26,566 nucleotides of DNA from a virus: IMG/VR virus record IMGVR_UViG_3300025132_000239, positions 1 through 26,566 of that record. One strand, written 5' to 3'. Within the stretch, counting starts at the first letter, position 1. The number at the start of each line of letters is the position of its first letter. The position numbers and the translations under genes are program-made. The notes beneath the pieces were generated by a model. It worked only from the letters and a program-made list of their open reading frames with translations. It was not told the origin of the DNA and did no database searches. Below are positions 1-7,647 of this stretch, piece after piece.

Positions 1-2247
1 GAATACCAACGCTTAGAAAACAAACTACTTGGTACTAATAGGTTTGAAAATCCTTACGTTGACAAAGAAGCTCAAGATATGTTTAATCAAGCTAGCAGCA
101 GAAAAGGTAAAAATCCATATCCTGGACAAGGAGTTACAACACACGCTAGATCTCGTTTAGAGCGTTCTATGCCTGGATGGAGAAGTGATGGTAATGTTCC
201 TTTGGACTATATGAATAGTCTTAGTAGAGGGGTAATGCAAAATTTAGGTGCTATGTATTCTAGAATTTATTTAGATAAATTTTTACAACAAGCTAGACAA
301 AATCCTCGTATGAAAGAAAATGCAGATCAATGGCATCAAACTATGATTGACTATACAAGAGGTTATATGGGCTTTCCTTCTACTAGAATATTAGAAGTAC
401 ATGGCGTATCTAAAAAAGAAATGACTTTATTAAAAGAGTGGGAAGCAGCAAAATTTGATCAAGCTTGGAAGGTTGGTAAACTAGATGCTGTATCTAAAAA
501 ATTATTATACGATTTAGAACAAAGCTCTATACCAACCATGACAGAACAACGTGCACACAAGAAAAAATTAATAGCACAATCATATAGAAATAAAAGCAAA
601 CAAATAAAAGAACTACGTGATGAATATAAAAAAGGCACAGAAGAACGTAAGTTGGAAATACAAGCTGAATTAGCTAATATTAAAAATGAAATGTTTACTA
701 ATACAAAAAAATCTTTTTCTAAATGGATGGAAAAACAAACTAGAATAAATATGAAAGATTTTATAAAAGATGAAAACATAGACAAGTTAAACATTAGCAG
801 AACACCTAGACAATGGTTTAGCGACGAAACCGTTGGTAATACTATGCTTAAATTAGAAAGCAATATAACTAAAGTTTATGGTGGAATAACTGGTAAAAAA
901 TTATTTAAATCATTACCAGACGATCCTCAATTAAGACATAAAGCTTTGGTAGATCGTGCTCAATATATTTCTGATCTTGAAGGTAGATTTGAAGTGCTAT
1001 CATTGTTGTTTGCACCTAAAGCAGCTATAACAAATGTATACGGTGGTTATCAAAACATTATAACAGATACTGGATTTGATCATTTTTTAAAAGCTGGAAA
1101 TGAAAGATATTTAATTGATGAAATATTTGTTGGACAAAAATTTAAATTGTTTAATAAAGAAAAAGGTAAATTTGAATTTAGAGAACTAAAAAATAAAGAA
1201 GAAATATATGAAATGATTGATTCTTTAGGTTTGTTAGAAGGTAATCTATTGCAGGAATTAGCATATATACAAGCTAATGAACCTTCAAATGTAAAAGCAT
1301 TTTTAAAAGAGTTAACTCAAAAAGTACAAGCACATGTTAAAACGCAAAAACTTTATGGTAACTCTAAAGAAGTTAATAAACAATTAGACGAATTTACTAA
1401 AAAGACTGTAGGGGAAATATATAGAAAGCATAGAGTAGATAAATTGGTTATGGATAAAGGTGCTATGTTTATGTCTGCTACAGAAAAACATTTACGTAGA
1501 AGAGCATTCTTAGCACATTATTTAAAAGGTAGAGAGTTGTATTCAGATCTAAGTGGAAATATACAGGTAACAGATGAATTTTTAGTTGATTTAGCTAGAA
1601 AAGGCGTAGAAGGTTCACAGTTTATTTATCACGCTACATATAGACCTAATTTTAGTAATACAGCATTTGGACGTGTAATGACAAGGTTTCAACCTTATGC
1701 CTGGAATAGTATACGTAGAAGAAAAGTTGCCTTTGAAGATGCTATGGCTGCAGAAGGACATCCAAACTTTGAATCTACTAAACGATTTGAAAGACAAATA
1801 GCAAACGATATGATGACTATGGCGTTAGGTACATTGTTTGCTTATTCTATATTTGAATATGCATTGTCTCCCCCTATGTCGTGGATGAAAGAAAGTGCAG
1901 AATTTTTATTTGGCGATGAAGAAACTAGAAAAAAAGCATTCTTTAGTCAATATCCAATACAAGCATTAGCTCCATTGCAAATAATAACACCGCCAATTAG
2001 TAGATTTATATTACCACCTATAAATGGTATTGTAAATGGAGATTGGGAAGCTTTTACTAAGTATACTCTTTGGACGTACTTTCCTGGAGGAAGATTTATG
2101 CGAGATTTTTATAAGACCGTAGACAATCCAAAGTATGCTATAGAGTATCAAACTGGATTACCATATAATAGTATGCAATGGCATTTATCAAGAGTAAAGC
2201 GTCAAGCCGAAGAGAGAGAGAGTAATAACGAAGATCCAACGACTTGA
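1..2247 (+). CDS. C-terminal part of a giant phage virion (probably ejected/internal) protein, 5' end missing
   Basis: The frame is open from the first base, so the visible 748 residues are the end of a longer protein; the ATG at 79 is only an internal methionine. The visible part is rich in charged helices (coiled-coil-like around window codons 190-240), then a mixed region containing LLFAPKAAITNVYGGYQN, then RFQPYAWNSIRRRK, a hydrophobic helix near MALGTLFAYSIFEYAL, and a proline-rich hydrophobic stretch near the end. This style is seen in the very long internal virion or polyvalent proteins of marine podovirus-like phages, which are packaged in the head and enter the cell with the DNA. That family assignment is from general resemblance, not from a catalytic motif. 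It reads rightward like the capsid and tail genes, so in a circular map it would lie at the end of the late cluster. It ends about 40 bases before a large stem-loop that closes the opposing operon. Confidence 0.55.
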   Translation, partial: EYQRLENKLLGTNRFENPYVDKEAQDMFNQASSRKGKNPYPGQGVTTHARSRLERSMPGWRSDGNVPLDYMNSLSRGVMQNLGAMYSRIYLDKFLQQARQNPRMKENADQWHQTMIDYTRGYMGFPSTRILEVHGVSKKEMTLLKEWEAAKFDQAWKVGKLDAVSKKLLYDLEQSSIPTMTEQRAHKKKLIAQSYRNKSKQIKELRDEYKKGTEERKLEIQAELANIKNEMFTNTKKSFSKWMEKQTRINMKDFIKDENIDKLNISRTPRQWFSDETVGNTMLKLESNITKVYGGITGKKLFKSLPDDPQLRHKALVDRAQYISDLEGRFEVLSLLFAPKAAITNVYGGYQNIITDTGFDHFLKAGNERYLIDEIFVGQKFKLFNKEKGKFEFRELKNKEEIYEMIDSLGLLEGNLLQELAYIQANEPSNVKAFLKELTQKVQAHVKTQKLYGNSKEVNKQLDEFTKKTVGEIYRKHRVDKLVMDKGAMFMSATEKHLRRRAFLAHYLKGRELYSDLSGNIQVTDEFLVDLARKGVEGSQFIYHATYRPNFSNTAFGRVMTRFQPYAWNSIRRRKVAFEDAMAAEGHPNFESTKRFERQIANDMMTMALGTLFAYSIFEYALSPPMSWMKESAEFLFGDEETRKKAFFSQYPIQALAPLQIITPPISRFILPPINGIVNGDWEAFTKYTLWTYFPGGRFMRDFYKTVDNPKYAIEYQTGLPYNSMQWHLSRVKRQAEERESNNEDPTT

Positions 2248-2274
2248 CGACTTTTTCATACGGCATGTATTATT

Positions 2275-2390
2275 AAAAAAATGCATTGCCGCTTATCAAT
2301 AATCTCAAATACTAATTCCGAAAATATAGAGACTAACCTATATCTTGTTTTAGTAGCCAACCAATAGTATTTGCTTTGATAAGCGACAAT
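2275..2390 (-). terminator. Large branched intrinsic terminator of the leftward operon
   Basis: In the leftward RNA, 2390-2376 pairs with 2299-2285 over 15 bp, with one G-U pair (2386/2289). Inside it, 2366-2373 pairs with 2306-2313 over 8 perfect bp (agtatttg/caaatact), and a 6-bp hairpin (atatag/ctatat, 2324-2329 with 2338-2343) sits in the apical region. Three bases after the outer stem the leftward strand has seven Ts (2281-2275). Stem plus U-run 3' of the last leftward gene fits an intrinsic terminator. The long branched shape is more elaborate than termination needs. The rightward strand has no comparable T-run after the stem. Confidence 0.7.
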
Positions 2391-2403
2391 TTCTTAATCG
2401 TTG

Positions 2404-2541
2404 TTAATTCAAATTAACATCATCATTATCTAAATTATCCTCAGTATTTCTTATAATCAAGTTATCATTTTTTTCTATTGCAATGATAAGTTTCTGAGCT
2501 AATTTAATAATAGTTTCTGCTTCTTCTCTAGTTATTTGCAT
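2404..2541 (-). CDS. Small acidic hypothetical protein, 45 aa
   Basis: A 45-residue frame starts MQITREEAETIIKLAQ and ends in an Asp/Asn-rich acidic tail (NLDNDDVNLN). Its ATG lies inside the last codons of the resolvase gene (10-bp overlap), and an AAGGAAG ribosome site lies about 6-8 bases upstream, so translation is probably coupled. The N-terminal half looks like one amphipathic helix. It is the last gene before the operon terminator. No family was recognised. The overlap and the ribosome site support a real gene; function is unknown, perhaps an accessory to the resolvase. Confidence 0.55.
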   Translation of the reverse strand: MQITREEAETIIKLAQKLIIAIEKNDNLIIRNTEDNLDNDDVNLN

Positions 2542-2861
2542 TCTTTTGCTTCCTTTTCTATTTTTAACAAATGTAGAAACCTTTTCAATGGTATTATAGC
2601 TAAGGCTTCTTTTCTATCCATACGTGTAACAACAACGTCTACATCGTCTCCGTGATAGTCTGGATACAACCATTGTGCAACTTTCTTTCTTCGCTTTGCT
2701 TGTATGCATGTATCTTCAACTATTACATCAACAACTTCTGATTTACCTAGTGATCTACCGTCTGAAGCATAGGCCCTCTTTGCAGATAGGCCCATGTCTT
2801 TAGATGTATTTACAATCTCACGTTCGAGATTGTTACCACGTATTTTATTAGGATGCGTCAT
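2532..2861 (-). CDS. Hjc-like Holliday junction resolvase, PD-(D/E)XK nuclease fold
   Basis: This 109-aa protein has the order of motifs expected of Hjc-type and phage junction resolvases. RGNNLEREIV near the N-terminus carries the first acidic residue (Glu13), followed by a Ser/Gly-rich turn (ASDGRSLG, 32-39), an Asp in a beta strand (VVDVIV, Asp45), and QAKRR at 54-58, where Gln-x-Lys stands in the usual Glu-x-Lys position; Gln there is also seen in other phage members. Such enzymes cut four-way DNA junctions during recombination-dependent replication or before packaging. It overlaps the preceding gene by 14 bp and sits downstream of the primase-helicase, SSB and ERF genes, consistent with a recombination role. 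A more general VRR-like nuclease is the main alternative. Confidence 0.75.
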   Translation of the reverse strand: MTHPNKIRGNNLEREIVNTSKDMGLSAKRAYASDGRSLGKSEVVDVIVEDTCIQAKRRKKVAQWLYPDYHGDDVDVVVTRMDRKEALAIIPLKRFLHLLKIEKEAKECK

Positions 2862-3108
2862 TCGGGGAAAGATTCATACTAACTATGTTAAAATCTTCCT
2901 CGTATTTCTTAATTGCATCTGGTGATTCGTCCCAGTATCTGATACCAAAAGAAAATTCTAGTGGACCAAATCTGGTGTCAAACCATAGATGATTACCGAA
3001 GTTATTATCCATTCTTGTGGATAAAGCAATAAACTTCAGTAGTTTAATTTCTGCTTTCTGTATATTGCTTTTTTCTTCGTACGTAGCTTTAAATAAGTTT
3101 TTCAACAT
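2848..3108 (-). CDS. Hypothetical protein, 86 aa, between primase-helicase and resolvase
   Basis: The start is placed at ATG 3108 (MLKNLFKATYEE) because GGAGG lies five bases upstream (3118-3114); the longer form begins with TTG and consumes that ribosome site as codons. It overlaps the 3' end of the primase-helicase gene by 20 bp and the resolvase start by 14 bp, so it is embedded in a coupled run of replication genes. The protein has a Lys-rich helical N-terminus and an aromatic middle (LWFDTRFGPLEFSFGIRYWD). No motif was recognised. Its conserved-looking position suggests a replication accessory role, which is inference only. Confidence 0.7.
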   Translation of the reverse strand: MLKNLFKATYEEKSNIQKAEIKLLKFIALSTRMDNNFGNHLWFDTRFGPLEFSFGIRYWDESPDAIKKYEEDFNIVSMNLSPNDAS

Positions 3109-4918
3109 TATTTCCTCCAATTTCGTTAAATGTCATATTATTTGCATTGAATGCAGCTAACATCTTGAATTGACCTTCGTCACGTGATTTTACTGATATT
3201 ATCTCACGTGCTGCATCATTTCTGTTACCTTTAATCAATACAACTTTGTCTGCTTTCTGAACAACATTACTACTACCTTTTAAAGAATGTAAGGTAATAA
3301 CATTGTTAGCAGCAGATGTTTTGTTAAGGTGATGAATAGCAATGATAATAATATTGGTTTTCTGAGCTATTTGCTTTAAAGCACCAATAACACTATTTTG
3401 CTTTTCTATCTCACCTTTAACAAAGTCTACCTCAACTTCGTCAGTAGTATCAACAACTAGAACTTTAGGTTCATATTCTGCTACTACTTTCTTAATAGAC
3501 TCTATTCGTGGTGCTATTGTCATTACTTGTATATGTTGCAACAATTCTTTTGCGTTAAATTCTGGATTATTTTGATATTGATCAATAACCCATTCTTTAT
3601 CTTTGTTTGTTGCAATTTGTACAAAACGTCTGAATATCAACTGTTCGTTCATTTCTAGTGATAAAAACAAAGTTTGTTGTTTTGCTTTTACTATTAGATC
3701 TTGTATAAACGCAGTCTTACCTAGACCAGTATCACCAGAGAATATTACTAACTCACCAGGACTAAATGTATACGGATTACATCCATATATTTCGTCTAGC
3801 TTGATAGAGTTCTCTGTTAACTTTGTTGTTACGTAGCTCCTAAAAGCGTCTTCTAACGCATCAACGCCTTTGATATCTAATGTATAATCTTTACGTTTGT
3901 AATGAATACATTTAGAATCACAATATTCAGCCATGATATGATCATCGCATCCATATTGATAGGAGCCTTCGTAAACGTTTGTAACTGTTCTAGTTATTTC
4001 TTCTTCAGACATTGTATCGTTTGCCCAAGTAAACATACCATTTAATGTAACAAGCATAGGTATACCCGCTCTTTTGTAAGAGCTTACCATACGCATCAAC
4101 TTCATATTACGTGAACCCTTTAATGGTCCTTCGTTAAATATGTGCTGCATACAAGACACTACTGATGTTACGTCCGAGCTATTTCTATTGTTCTTGGTAT
4201 CGTATTGTATTGTAGGTGATGCAACTATCATTGATTGCAAATATGGTTCTACTGTTCTTGTTTTAAATAGTGTTGCGAAGAAACTAGTATTCATAGCTGC
4301 TTGAGTTTTATTTACATAACTCATGTAGCTTGATTGACAAGATGCTATTTCTTGAATAGTATCCATATCTAACTCTGATAATAGTTGTAATGGAATCCAT
4401 ATTTTATGGAGGTTAGTTTTCTTGTTTAATGACCATTTACATCTTATGATCCTTGTCTTATCATAGATGCTATCAGCAAAGTCAAAATGCTTATTCATTG
4501 TAAGTTTAAGCTTTTCGTGTATATCTCTGCTTGGTTGTAAACCGAATACATTCTTCATTTCAATATGGAAACCACTACCACTAAACCACAAGTTAATGTC
4601 TTCTTCCATAACACCTTTGTCAAACATCTCAGATATACATTGCTGCAAATAACCAATAAAATGATCATCTGGTATTTCTCCTTTGTCTATATCTAATATG
4701 ATAAAGTCAATGTAAGCAATACCGTTAAATCCTTTAACTGATTTATTTGTAGCAACATATTCTTTGAAGTCGTCACTAAAAGTAAAATAGGATCTGTACA
4801 TTTCATCTTTCCATGCATTTCCTATTACTTCCTTAGAGTAGGTCTTAATATCCGTAATGTGATTACGTTGAGATAGATTTCCTTTTACTAATTCGCAATA
4901 AAATCTACTTTCTTCCAT
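3089..4918 (-). CDS. Bifunctional AEP-type primase fused to a RecA-fold (DnaB/gp4-like) replicative helicase
   Basis: This 609-aa protein combines two activities. The N-terminal part has archaeo-eukaryotic primase (AEP) motifs: FIILDIDKG with Asp76/Asp78 as metal ligands, SGSGFHI (113-119) as the S-x-H motif, and FADSIYDKTRIIR (about 147-159) as the third motif. A cysteine cluster at 324-337 (C-x8-C-x3-C with nearby His) looks zinc-binding. The C-terminal part is a RecA-fold ATPase: Walker A GDTGLGKT (395-402), FLSLEM (418-423) with a catalytic-type Glu422, Walker B KVLVVD (485-490), IAIHHLNK (527-533), and SLKGSSNVVQKAD (545-557). It should unwind the fork and lay primers. Unlike T7 gp4, the primase half is AEP rather than TOPRIM. 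It overlaps the preceding small gene by 31 bp. No polymerase gene lies in this cluster. Confidence 0.88.
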   Translation of the reverse strand: MEESRFYCELVKGNLSQRNHITDIKTYSKEVIGNAWKDEMYRSYFTFSDDFKEYVATNKSVKGFNGIAYIDFIILDIDKGEIPDDHFIGYLQQCISEMFDKGVMEEDINLWFSGSGFHIEMKNVFGLQPSRDIHEKLKLTMNKHFDFADSIYDKTRIIRCKWSLNKKTNLHKIWIPLQLLSELDMDTIQEIASCQSSYMSYVNKTQAAMNTSFFATLFKTRTVEPYLQSMIVASPTIQYDTKNNRNSSDVTSVVSCMQHIFNEGPLKGSRNMKLMRMVSSYKRAGIPMLVTLNGMFTWANDTMSEEEITRTVTNVYEGSYQYGCDDHIMAEYCDSKCIHYKRKDYTLDIKGVDALEDAFRSYVTTKLTENSIKLDEIYGCNPYTFSPGELVIFSGDTGLGKTAFIQDLIVKAKQQTLFLSLEMNEQLIFRRFVQIATNKDKEWVIDQYQNNPEFNAKELLQHIQVMTIAPRIESIKKVVAEYEPKVLVVDTTDEVEVDFVKGEIEKQNSVIGALKQIAQKTNIIIIAIHHLNKTSAANNVITLHSLKGSSNVVQKADKVVLIKGNRNDAAREIISVKSRDEGQFKMLAAFNANNMTFNEIGGNNVEKLI

Positions 4919-5154
4919 CCTTTAACTCTCTCGTTGTTATGTTTAACTTCTTGTAATCTTATGCCACAAGCTTCTAATAGAGCATCGTCTGAACGGATTG
5001 TTCTAAATGCTCTTGAATAAGTACTTGCCGTATGTATCTTATTGTATTTTACTTTGCCATAATATGGTACTTGACTCTCAAAGTTGTGAGAAAAGAATAC
5101 TTCTCCCATATCTAAAGAGTCAAGCCAATTGATTACTATTGTTTTTGCAGTCAT
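4888..5154 (-). CDS. Small hypothetical protein, 88 aa, possible winged-helix protein
   Basis: The gene shares its start with the end of the ssb gene and runs 31 bp into the primase-helicase gene, so all three are translationally linked. The sequence starts MTAKTIVINWLDSLDMGEVFF and has STYSRAFRTIRSDDALLEACG in the second half, which reads like a helix-turn-helix followed by a wing (QEVKHNNERVKGWKKV). Small proteins of this look occur beside replication genes in other marine phages. A DNA-binding replication accessory, for example a helicase loader or fork protein, is possible but not shown. Confidence 0.65.
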   Translation of the reverse strand: MTAKTIVINWLDSLDMGEVFFSHNFESQVPYYGKVKYNKIHTASTYSRAFRTIRSDDALLEACGIRLQEVKHNNERVKGWKKVDFIAN

Positions 5155-5678
5155 TAAAACGGTAAATCGTCTAAATCTACTTTAGTTTCTTCAGCTTGAA
5201 CGGCTTGCTGAGGAACCTCTTTTTTGTAGTTTTTAGGATAACCTTGTTTTAATGATTTTTCAAATTGTGCACCTAGGTCATCTGTATCATCCCAAGATGA
5301 AACTCTGTTCCATAATGCTCTTTTGTATTTACCACTACACGGATAACTTAGTACTGCTATTTGCGTATCTAGCAATTCATCTAAGTTTATATCACCAGTA
5401 TCAGACACTTCTAAGTCTTTACCTGCTGCAAGATACAAAGTGTTAACTAAATCTGGATATTTAAGATCTGTTACAACACCGTTAGTATCTTTTTCGTAGT
5501 TTTGATTTAAGAACAAATTAGATTTGTATGCATTTTCTGAATCTTCTAATTCCAGTTTTACTGTTGTATCTGTGTATTGAGATTCTATTTGTTCTACTGC
5601 TTTGATAAAGCATTTATTGATGAAATAAGGTTGATTACCGCCTTTAGACGTCTTAACCTTAGTACCCGTTATTGCCAT
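5154..5678 (-). CDS. ssb: Single-stranded DNA-binding protein
   Basis: The 174-aa protein ends in EETKVDLDDLPF, the acidic-hydrophobic C-terminal tip through which bacterial and phage SSBs recruit partners (E. coli SSB ends DFDDDIPF). It is preceded by a flexible Gln/Ala-rich linker (PQQAVQAEE). The N-terminal 120 residues are beta-rich with aromatic residues, compatible with an OB fold, though the core is divergent from E. coli SSB. It would coat single-stranded DNA at the fork and hand it to the ERF annealing protein and the helicase. A clear AAGGAGG site precedes the ATG at 5678. The stop overlaps the next gene's start. Confidence 0.8.
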   Translation of the reverse strand: MAITGTKVKTSKGGNQPYFINKCFIKAVEQIESQYTDTTVKLELEDSENAYKSNLFLNQNYEKDTNGVVTDLKYPDLVNTLYLAAGKDLEVSDTGDINLDELLDTQIAVLSYPCSGKYKRALWNRVSSWDDTDDLGAQFEKSLKQGYPKNYKKEVPQQAVQAEETKVDLDDLPF

Positions 5679-5689
5679 ATGATTCCTCC

Positions 5690-5941
5690 TTATCTTTGGT
5701 CATTAGCATGATCTTGATTACGTTCGTGTGCACCGTCAATTAACCCTTGATTTATACTTTCAATGTAATTGCTTAATGCGTCTATAGATTTAGCATAGTC
5801 TGCTAATTCTACATCTAGTGATTCGTCTTGTACAAATGGTACTTTAATTAATACAAAAGTACCAAAGTCGTTCACTATATGTTTTGTTTCTCCAGGTTCC
5901 ATAGAACCTATTCTATGCTCACTAGGCATCTTTTTTGACAT
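5690..5941 (-). CDS. Hypothetical acidic protein, 83 aa, between erf and ssb
   Basis: The ATG at 5941 is preceded by AGAGGAGG and lies 20 bp inside the end of the erf gene. The protein (MSKKMPSEHRIGSMEPGETK at the start) has an early beta-type segment, FGTFVLIKVPF, then a helical acidic half and a polar tail. No motif was recognised. Its place between the annealing protein and SSB suggests a recombination or replication helper, by context only. Confidence 0.65.
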   Translation of the reverse strand: MSKKMPSEHRIGSMEPGETKHIVNDFGTFVLIKVPFVQDESLDVELADYAKSIDALSNYIESINQGLIDGAHERNQDHANDQR

Positions 5942-6500
5942 TTGATGCCTCCTCTAGTTTTGATTCAAACCCTCGTTTAGCTGTTTGAACCCTAGCTACG
6001 GTATCATAGAATCCAGCTTCACGTTTCTTCATAAAAGCTAGATATTGAGCTTCATTAATTAACGAAGCTTTTTTACACTCTCTTGCAAGCTTGTCAATTT
6101 CCGAAAGTTCTTTAACTTTAGGTTTGAATACTGCTTGTTTTGTCTTAGCATTCTCAACTTCTTCTTTGCTAGCAATGGCAAAATCTGCACCAATACCCAT
6201 GTTGGCAAGGGCCCTACCGACGGCACTCGTCTCGCAATTTTCCAAAGCACTCGTCTTATTAACAAAGCCAGTATTGTCTCGCTCAGCTGCTGTTCCAGTG
6301 AATTGTTTCTCTGGTATTTCGAGTACGTTTGGCGTGATCGTTGCTTGGACTCTGTATTCATTGCATTGCTCTCCAGTTGGTGTATCTATTATTTGCTCTA
6401 CTGTAAGTAGCTTAGTATTAATCATGCCGTTTGGATACGTATTGTGAAACTCTTTTATACGGTCGTTAACTGTTGCATAATCTTTAAGATTAAATCCCAT
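5922..6500 (-). CDS. erf: ERF-family single-strand annealing recombinase
   Basis: The 192-aa protein carries the signature of ERF/Rad52-like phage annealing proteins: VNKTSALENCETSAVGRALA (about 79-98) followed by MGIGADFAIASKEEVENA. The N-terminal half is beta-rich and ends in the region around FTGTAAERDNTGF. These proteins anneal complementary single strands, circularising or recombining phage DNA. The C-terminal third is Lys-rich and helical (EIDKLARECKKASL), as in the tail of P22 Erf. The start at 6500 has TAAGGAGG. Its leader contains a 14-bp RNA stem (6523-6565). Long frames on the opposite strand here (6091-6447) are shadows of the same codons. Confidence 0.88.
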   Translation of the reverse strand: MGFNLKDYATVNDRIKEFHNTYPNGMINTKLLTVEQIIDTPTGEQCNEYRVQATITPNVLEIPEKQFTGTAAERDNTGFVNKTSALENCETSAVGRALANMGIGADFAIASKEEVENAKTKQAVFKPKVKELSEIDKLARECKKASLINEAQYLAFMKKREAGFYDTVARVQTAKRGFESKLEEASNVKKDA

Positions 6501-6522
6501 AATTCCTCCTTATTTATGGTTA

Positions 6523-6565
6523 GCTTGGACAACCAAATTAATATTTCTAAGTTGATTATCCAAGC
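6523..6565 (-). promoter_or_regulatory. 14-bp stem-loop in the erf leader RNA
   Basis: On the leftward RNA 6565-6552 (GCUUGGAUAAUCAA) pairs with 6536-6523 (UUGGUUGUCCAAGC) over 14 uninterrupted base pairs, two of them G-U, with a 15-nt loop. On a rightward RNA the same two positions would be A-C mismatches. The stem ends about 10 bases before the erf ribosome site and has no U-run after it, so it is not a terminator. It could control translation or stabilise a processed end. Confidence 0.6.
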
Positions 6566-6574
6566 GTTTTATTG

Positions 6575-6652
6575 TTATTTCGTCTTGTAATATTCGCCAC
6601 ATATACGTAATAATACGTAACACATAGCAAATGTAATTAGTAGTTTTATCAT
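6575..6652 (-). CDS. 25-aa hydrophobic micropeptide
   Basis: The frame starts MIKLLITFAMCYVLLRICG and ends with a polar GEYYKTK tail, giving a single predicted membrane segment. An AGGAGG site lies a few bases before the ATG at 6652 and overlaps the stop codon (TAG) of the preceding gene, the same arrangement as the other genes of this operon. This strong, correctly spaced ribosome site is the main support. A membrane micropeptide of unknown role is likely; chance is the alternative because the frame is so short. Confidence 0.5.
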   Translation of the reverse strand: MIKLLITFAMCYVLLRICGEYYKTK

Positions 6653-6660
6653 TACTCCTC

Positions 6661-6993
6661 CTAGTCTAATAGTACCATATAGGCCTTAGCGTTATTCCAT
6701 CTAAACCAATCTAGCCCTTTGCGTACTATTTTTTGTGCATCGTGATCCATAAAATAATCAGGTGAATCTAGTTGAGCATCGATTATCCTTTTGTATACTG
6801 ATTGTTCTACTGGTGTTAATTTGTATTTTTCACCACTAAAAGGATTTTGCGCAACTAATTCTGCGTCTTCATTATCACGAAACTTACATTCAGACATATC
6901 GTATGGAAATTTAGTATACTTTTCTGTTGTAGTATGTTCATAACCATGTACGTCTGTGTAAGTTATATTGGTTTTACTCGGTTCACTTCCCAT
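6661..6993 (-). CDS. Hypothetical protein, 110 aa
   Basis: AAAGGAGG precedes the ATG at 6993, which lies 31 bp inside the end of the preceding gene. The protein is polar and beta-rich at the start (TNITYTDVHGYEHTTTEKYT) and helical later (LTPVEQSVYKRIIDAQL, then FRWNNAKAYMVLLD). No family was recognised. It belongs to the run of small overlapping accessory genes. Confidence 0.7.
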   Translation of the reverse strand: MGSEPSKTNITYTDVHGYEHTTTEKYTKFPYDMSECKFRDNEDAELVAQNPFSGEKYKLTPVEQSVYKRIIDAQLDSPDYFMDHDAQKIVRKGLDWFRWNNAKAYMVLLD

Positions 6994-7187
6994 GTGAATC
7001 CCTCCTTTGATAGTTTATCAAGCATTTTTTGATGCCATATTTTAGCTTCTTCCTCTGTAGCATAATTAGGATGAAACTCAGCATTTCTAGCTGCTTGATA
7101 GTGTTTAACTGATAGTATTTTAAGCAATACTATGTAATTTGGATCGTCGTAATTTTCTGCTACTGAAACCACATAATGTTTATTCAT
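6963..7187 (-). CDS. Small hypothetical protein, 74 aa
   Basis: The start is placed at ATG 7187 (MNKHYVVSVAENYDDPNYIV), which overlaps the stop of the preceding gene by 8 bp and has GGAAG about 12 bases upstream. Longer options begin at ATG 7214 or TTG 7217 without a ribosome site. The sequence has a beta-type N-terminus, then HYQAARNAEFHPNYATEEEAKIWHQKML, which resembles small phage proteins that align as alternating strand and helix. Function is unknown. Confidence 0.6.
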   Translation of the reverse strand: MNKHYVVSVAENYDDPNYIVLLKILSVKHYQAARNAEFHPNYATEEEAKIWHQKMLDKLSKEGFTWEVNRVKPI

Positions 7188-7647
7188 TAGGTGAAATGCT
7201 TCCAGCAATTTCATCAATTACTATACTTAATGGTCTGAATTTAGTTCGTACTGATACCGATTTATCTTCATATTTATTTTTATCTAGTTTCAAAGATTCT
7301 AATTCAGAAATCATCCATTGAACTCCGTCCCAATAGTAGATATATTCAATAAATATATCTCCTTGTGTCATGCGAAAATATTGTGATATATCTTCGTATG
7401 AATCGTACTCTTCTTTATCACCCATATATTCAATAGTAGAATCTACAGAACGCATTGATTTAAGTTCTATTTCATCTACTTTTGATTGAGTATTAAAGTG
7501 ATTAAGTAACTCGTATCCAACTCCAGGTACAAAATCACCTTTACTTCTAAAACCAGGATAACCATCATAGTGACAATAGACTGATTTAATTGACTTGTAA
7601 CCATCTTTTGATGTTCTTTTAAATACAATATTAGATCTAGTTGACAT
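7180..7647 (-). CDS. Conserved phage protein of the MSTR...YCHYDGYP type, 155 aa
   Basis: The start MSTRSNIVFKR and the early IKSVYCHYDGYPG match a recurrent phage and plasmid protein type that opens MSTRS and has YCHWDGYP within the first 40 residues. The remainder, including DIFIEYIYYWDGVQWMISE, fits the usual length. The biochemical role of the family is not known to me. The gene starts with a TAATG overlap with the preceding gene and a GAGAGG site upstream. Confidence 0.75.
   Translation of the reverse strand: MSTRSNIVFKRTSKDGYKSIKSVYCHYDGYPGFRSKGDFVPGVGYELLNHFNTQSKVDEIELKSMRSVDSTIEYMGDKEEYDSYEDISQYFRMTQGDIFIEYIYYWDGVQWMISELESLKLDKNKYEDKSVSVRTKFRPLSIVIDEIAGSISPNE

Noticed and set aside
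459-863. 134-aa hydrophobic frame on the leftward strand inside the virion gene
   Set aside because: It is the complement of a Lys/Glu-rich coiled-coil segment, which commonly gives Phe/Leu/Ser-rich shadows; no ribosome site.
2532-4918. Archaeal virus, based on AEP primase and Hjc-like resolvase
   Set aside because: Strong SD sites at most genes, a bacterial-type SSB tail, an ERF annealing protein and sigma70-like promoters point to a bacterial host; AEP and Hjc-like proteins also occur in bacterial phages.
6091-6447. 118-aa frame on the rightward strand opposite erf, with further long frames at 6059-6361 (leftward) and 6135-6410 (rightward)
   Set aside because: erf has a clear family signature and ribosome site on the leftward strand; the other frames have no ribosome site and arise from its codon use.
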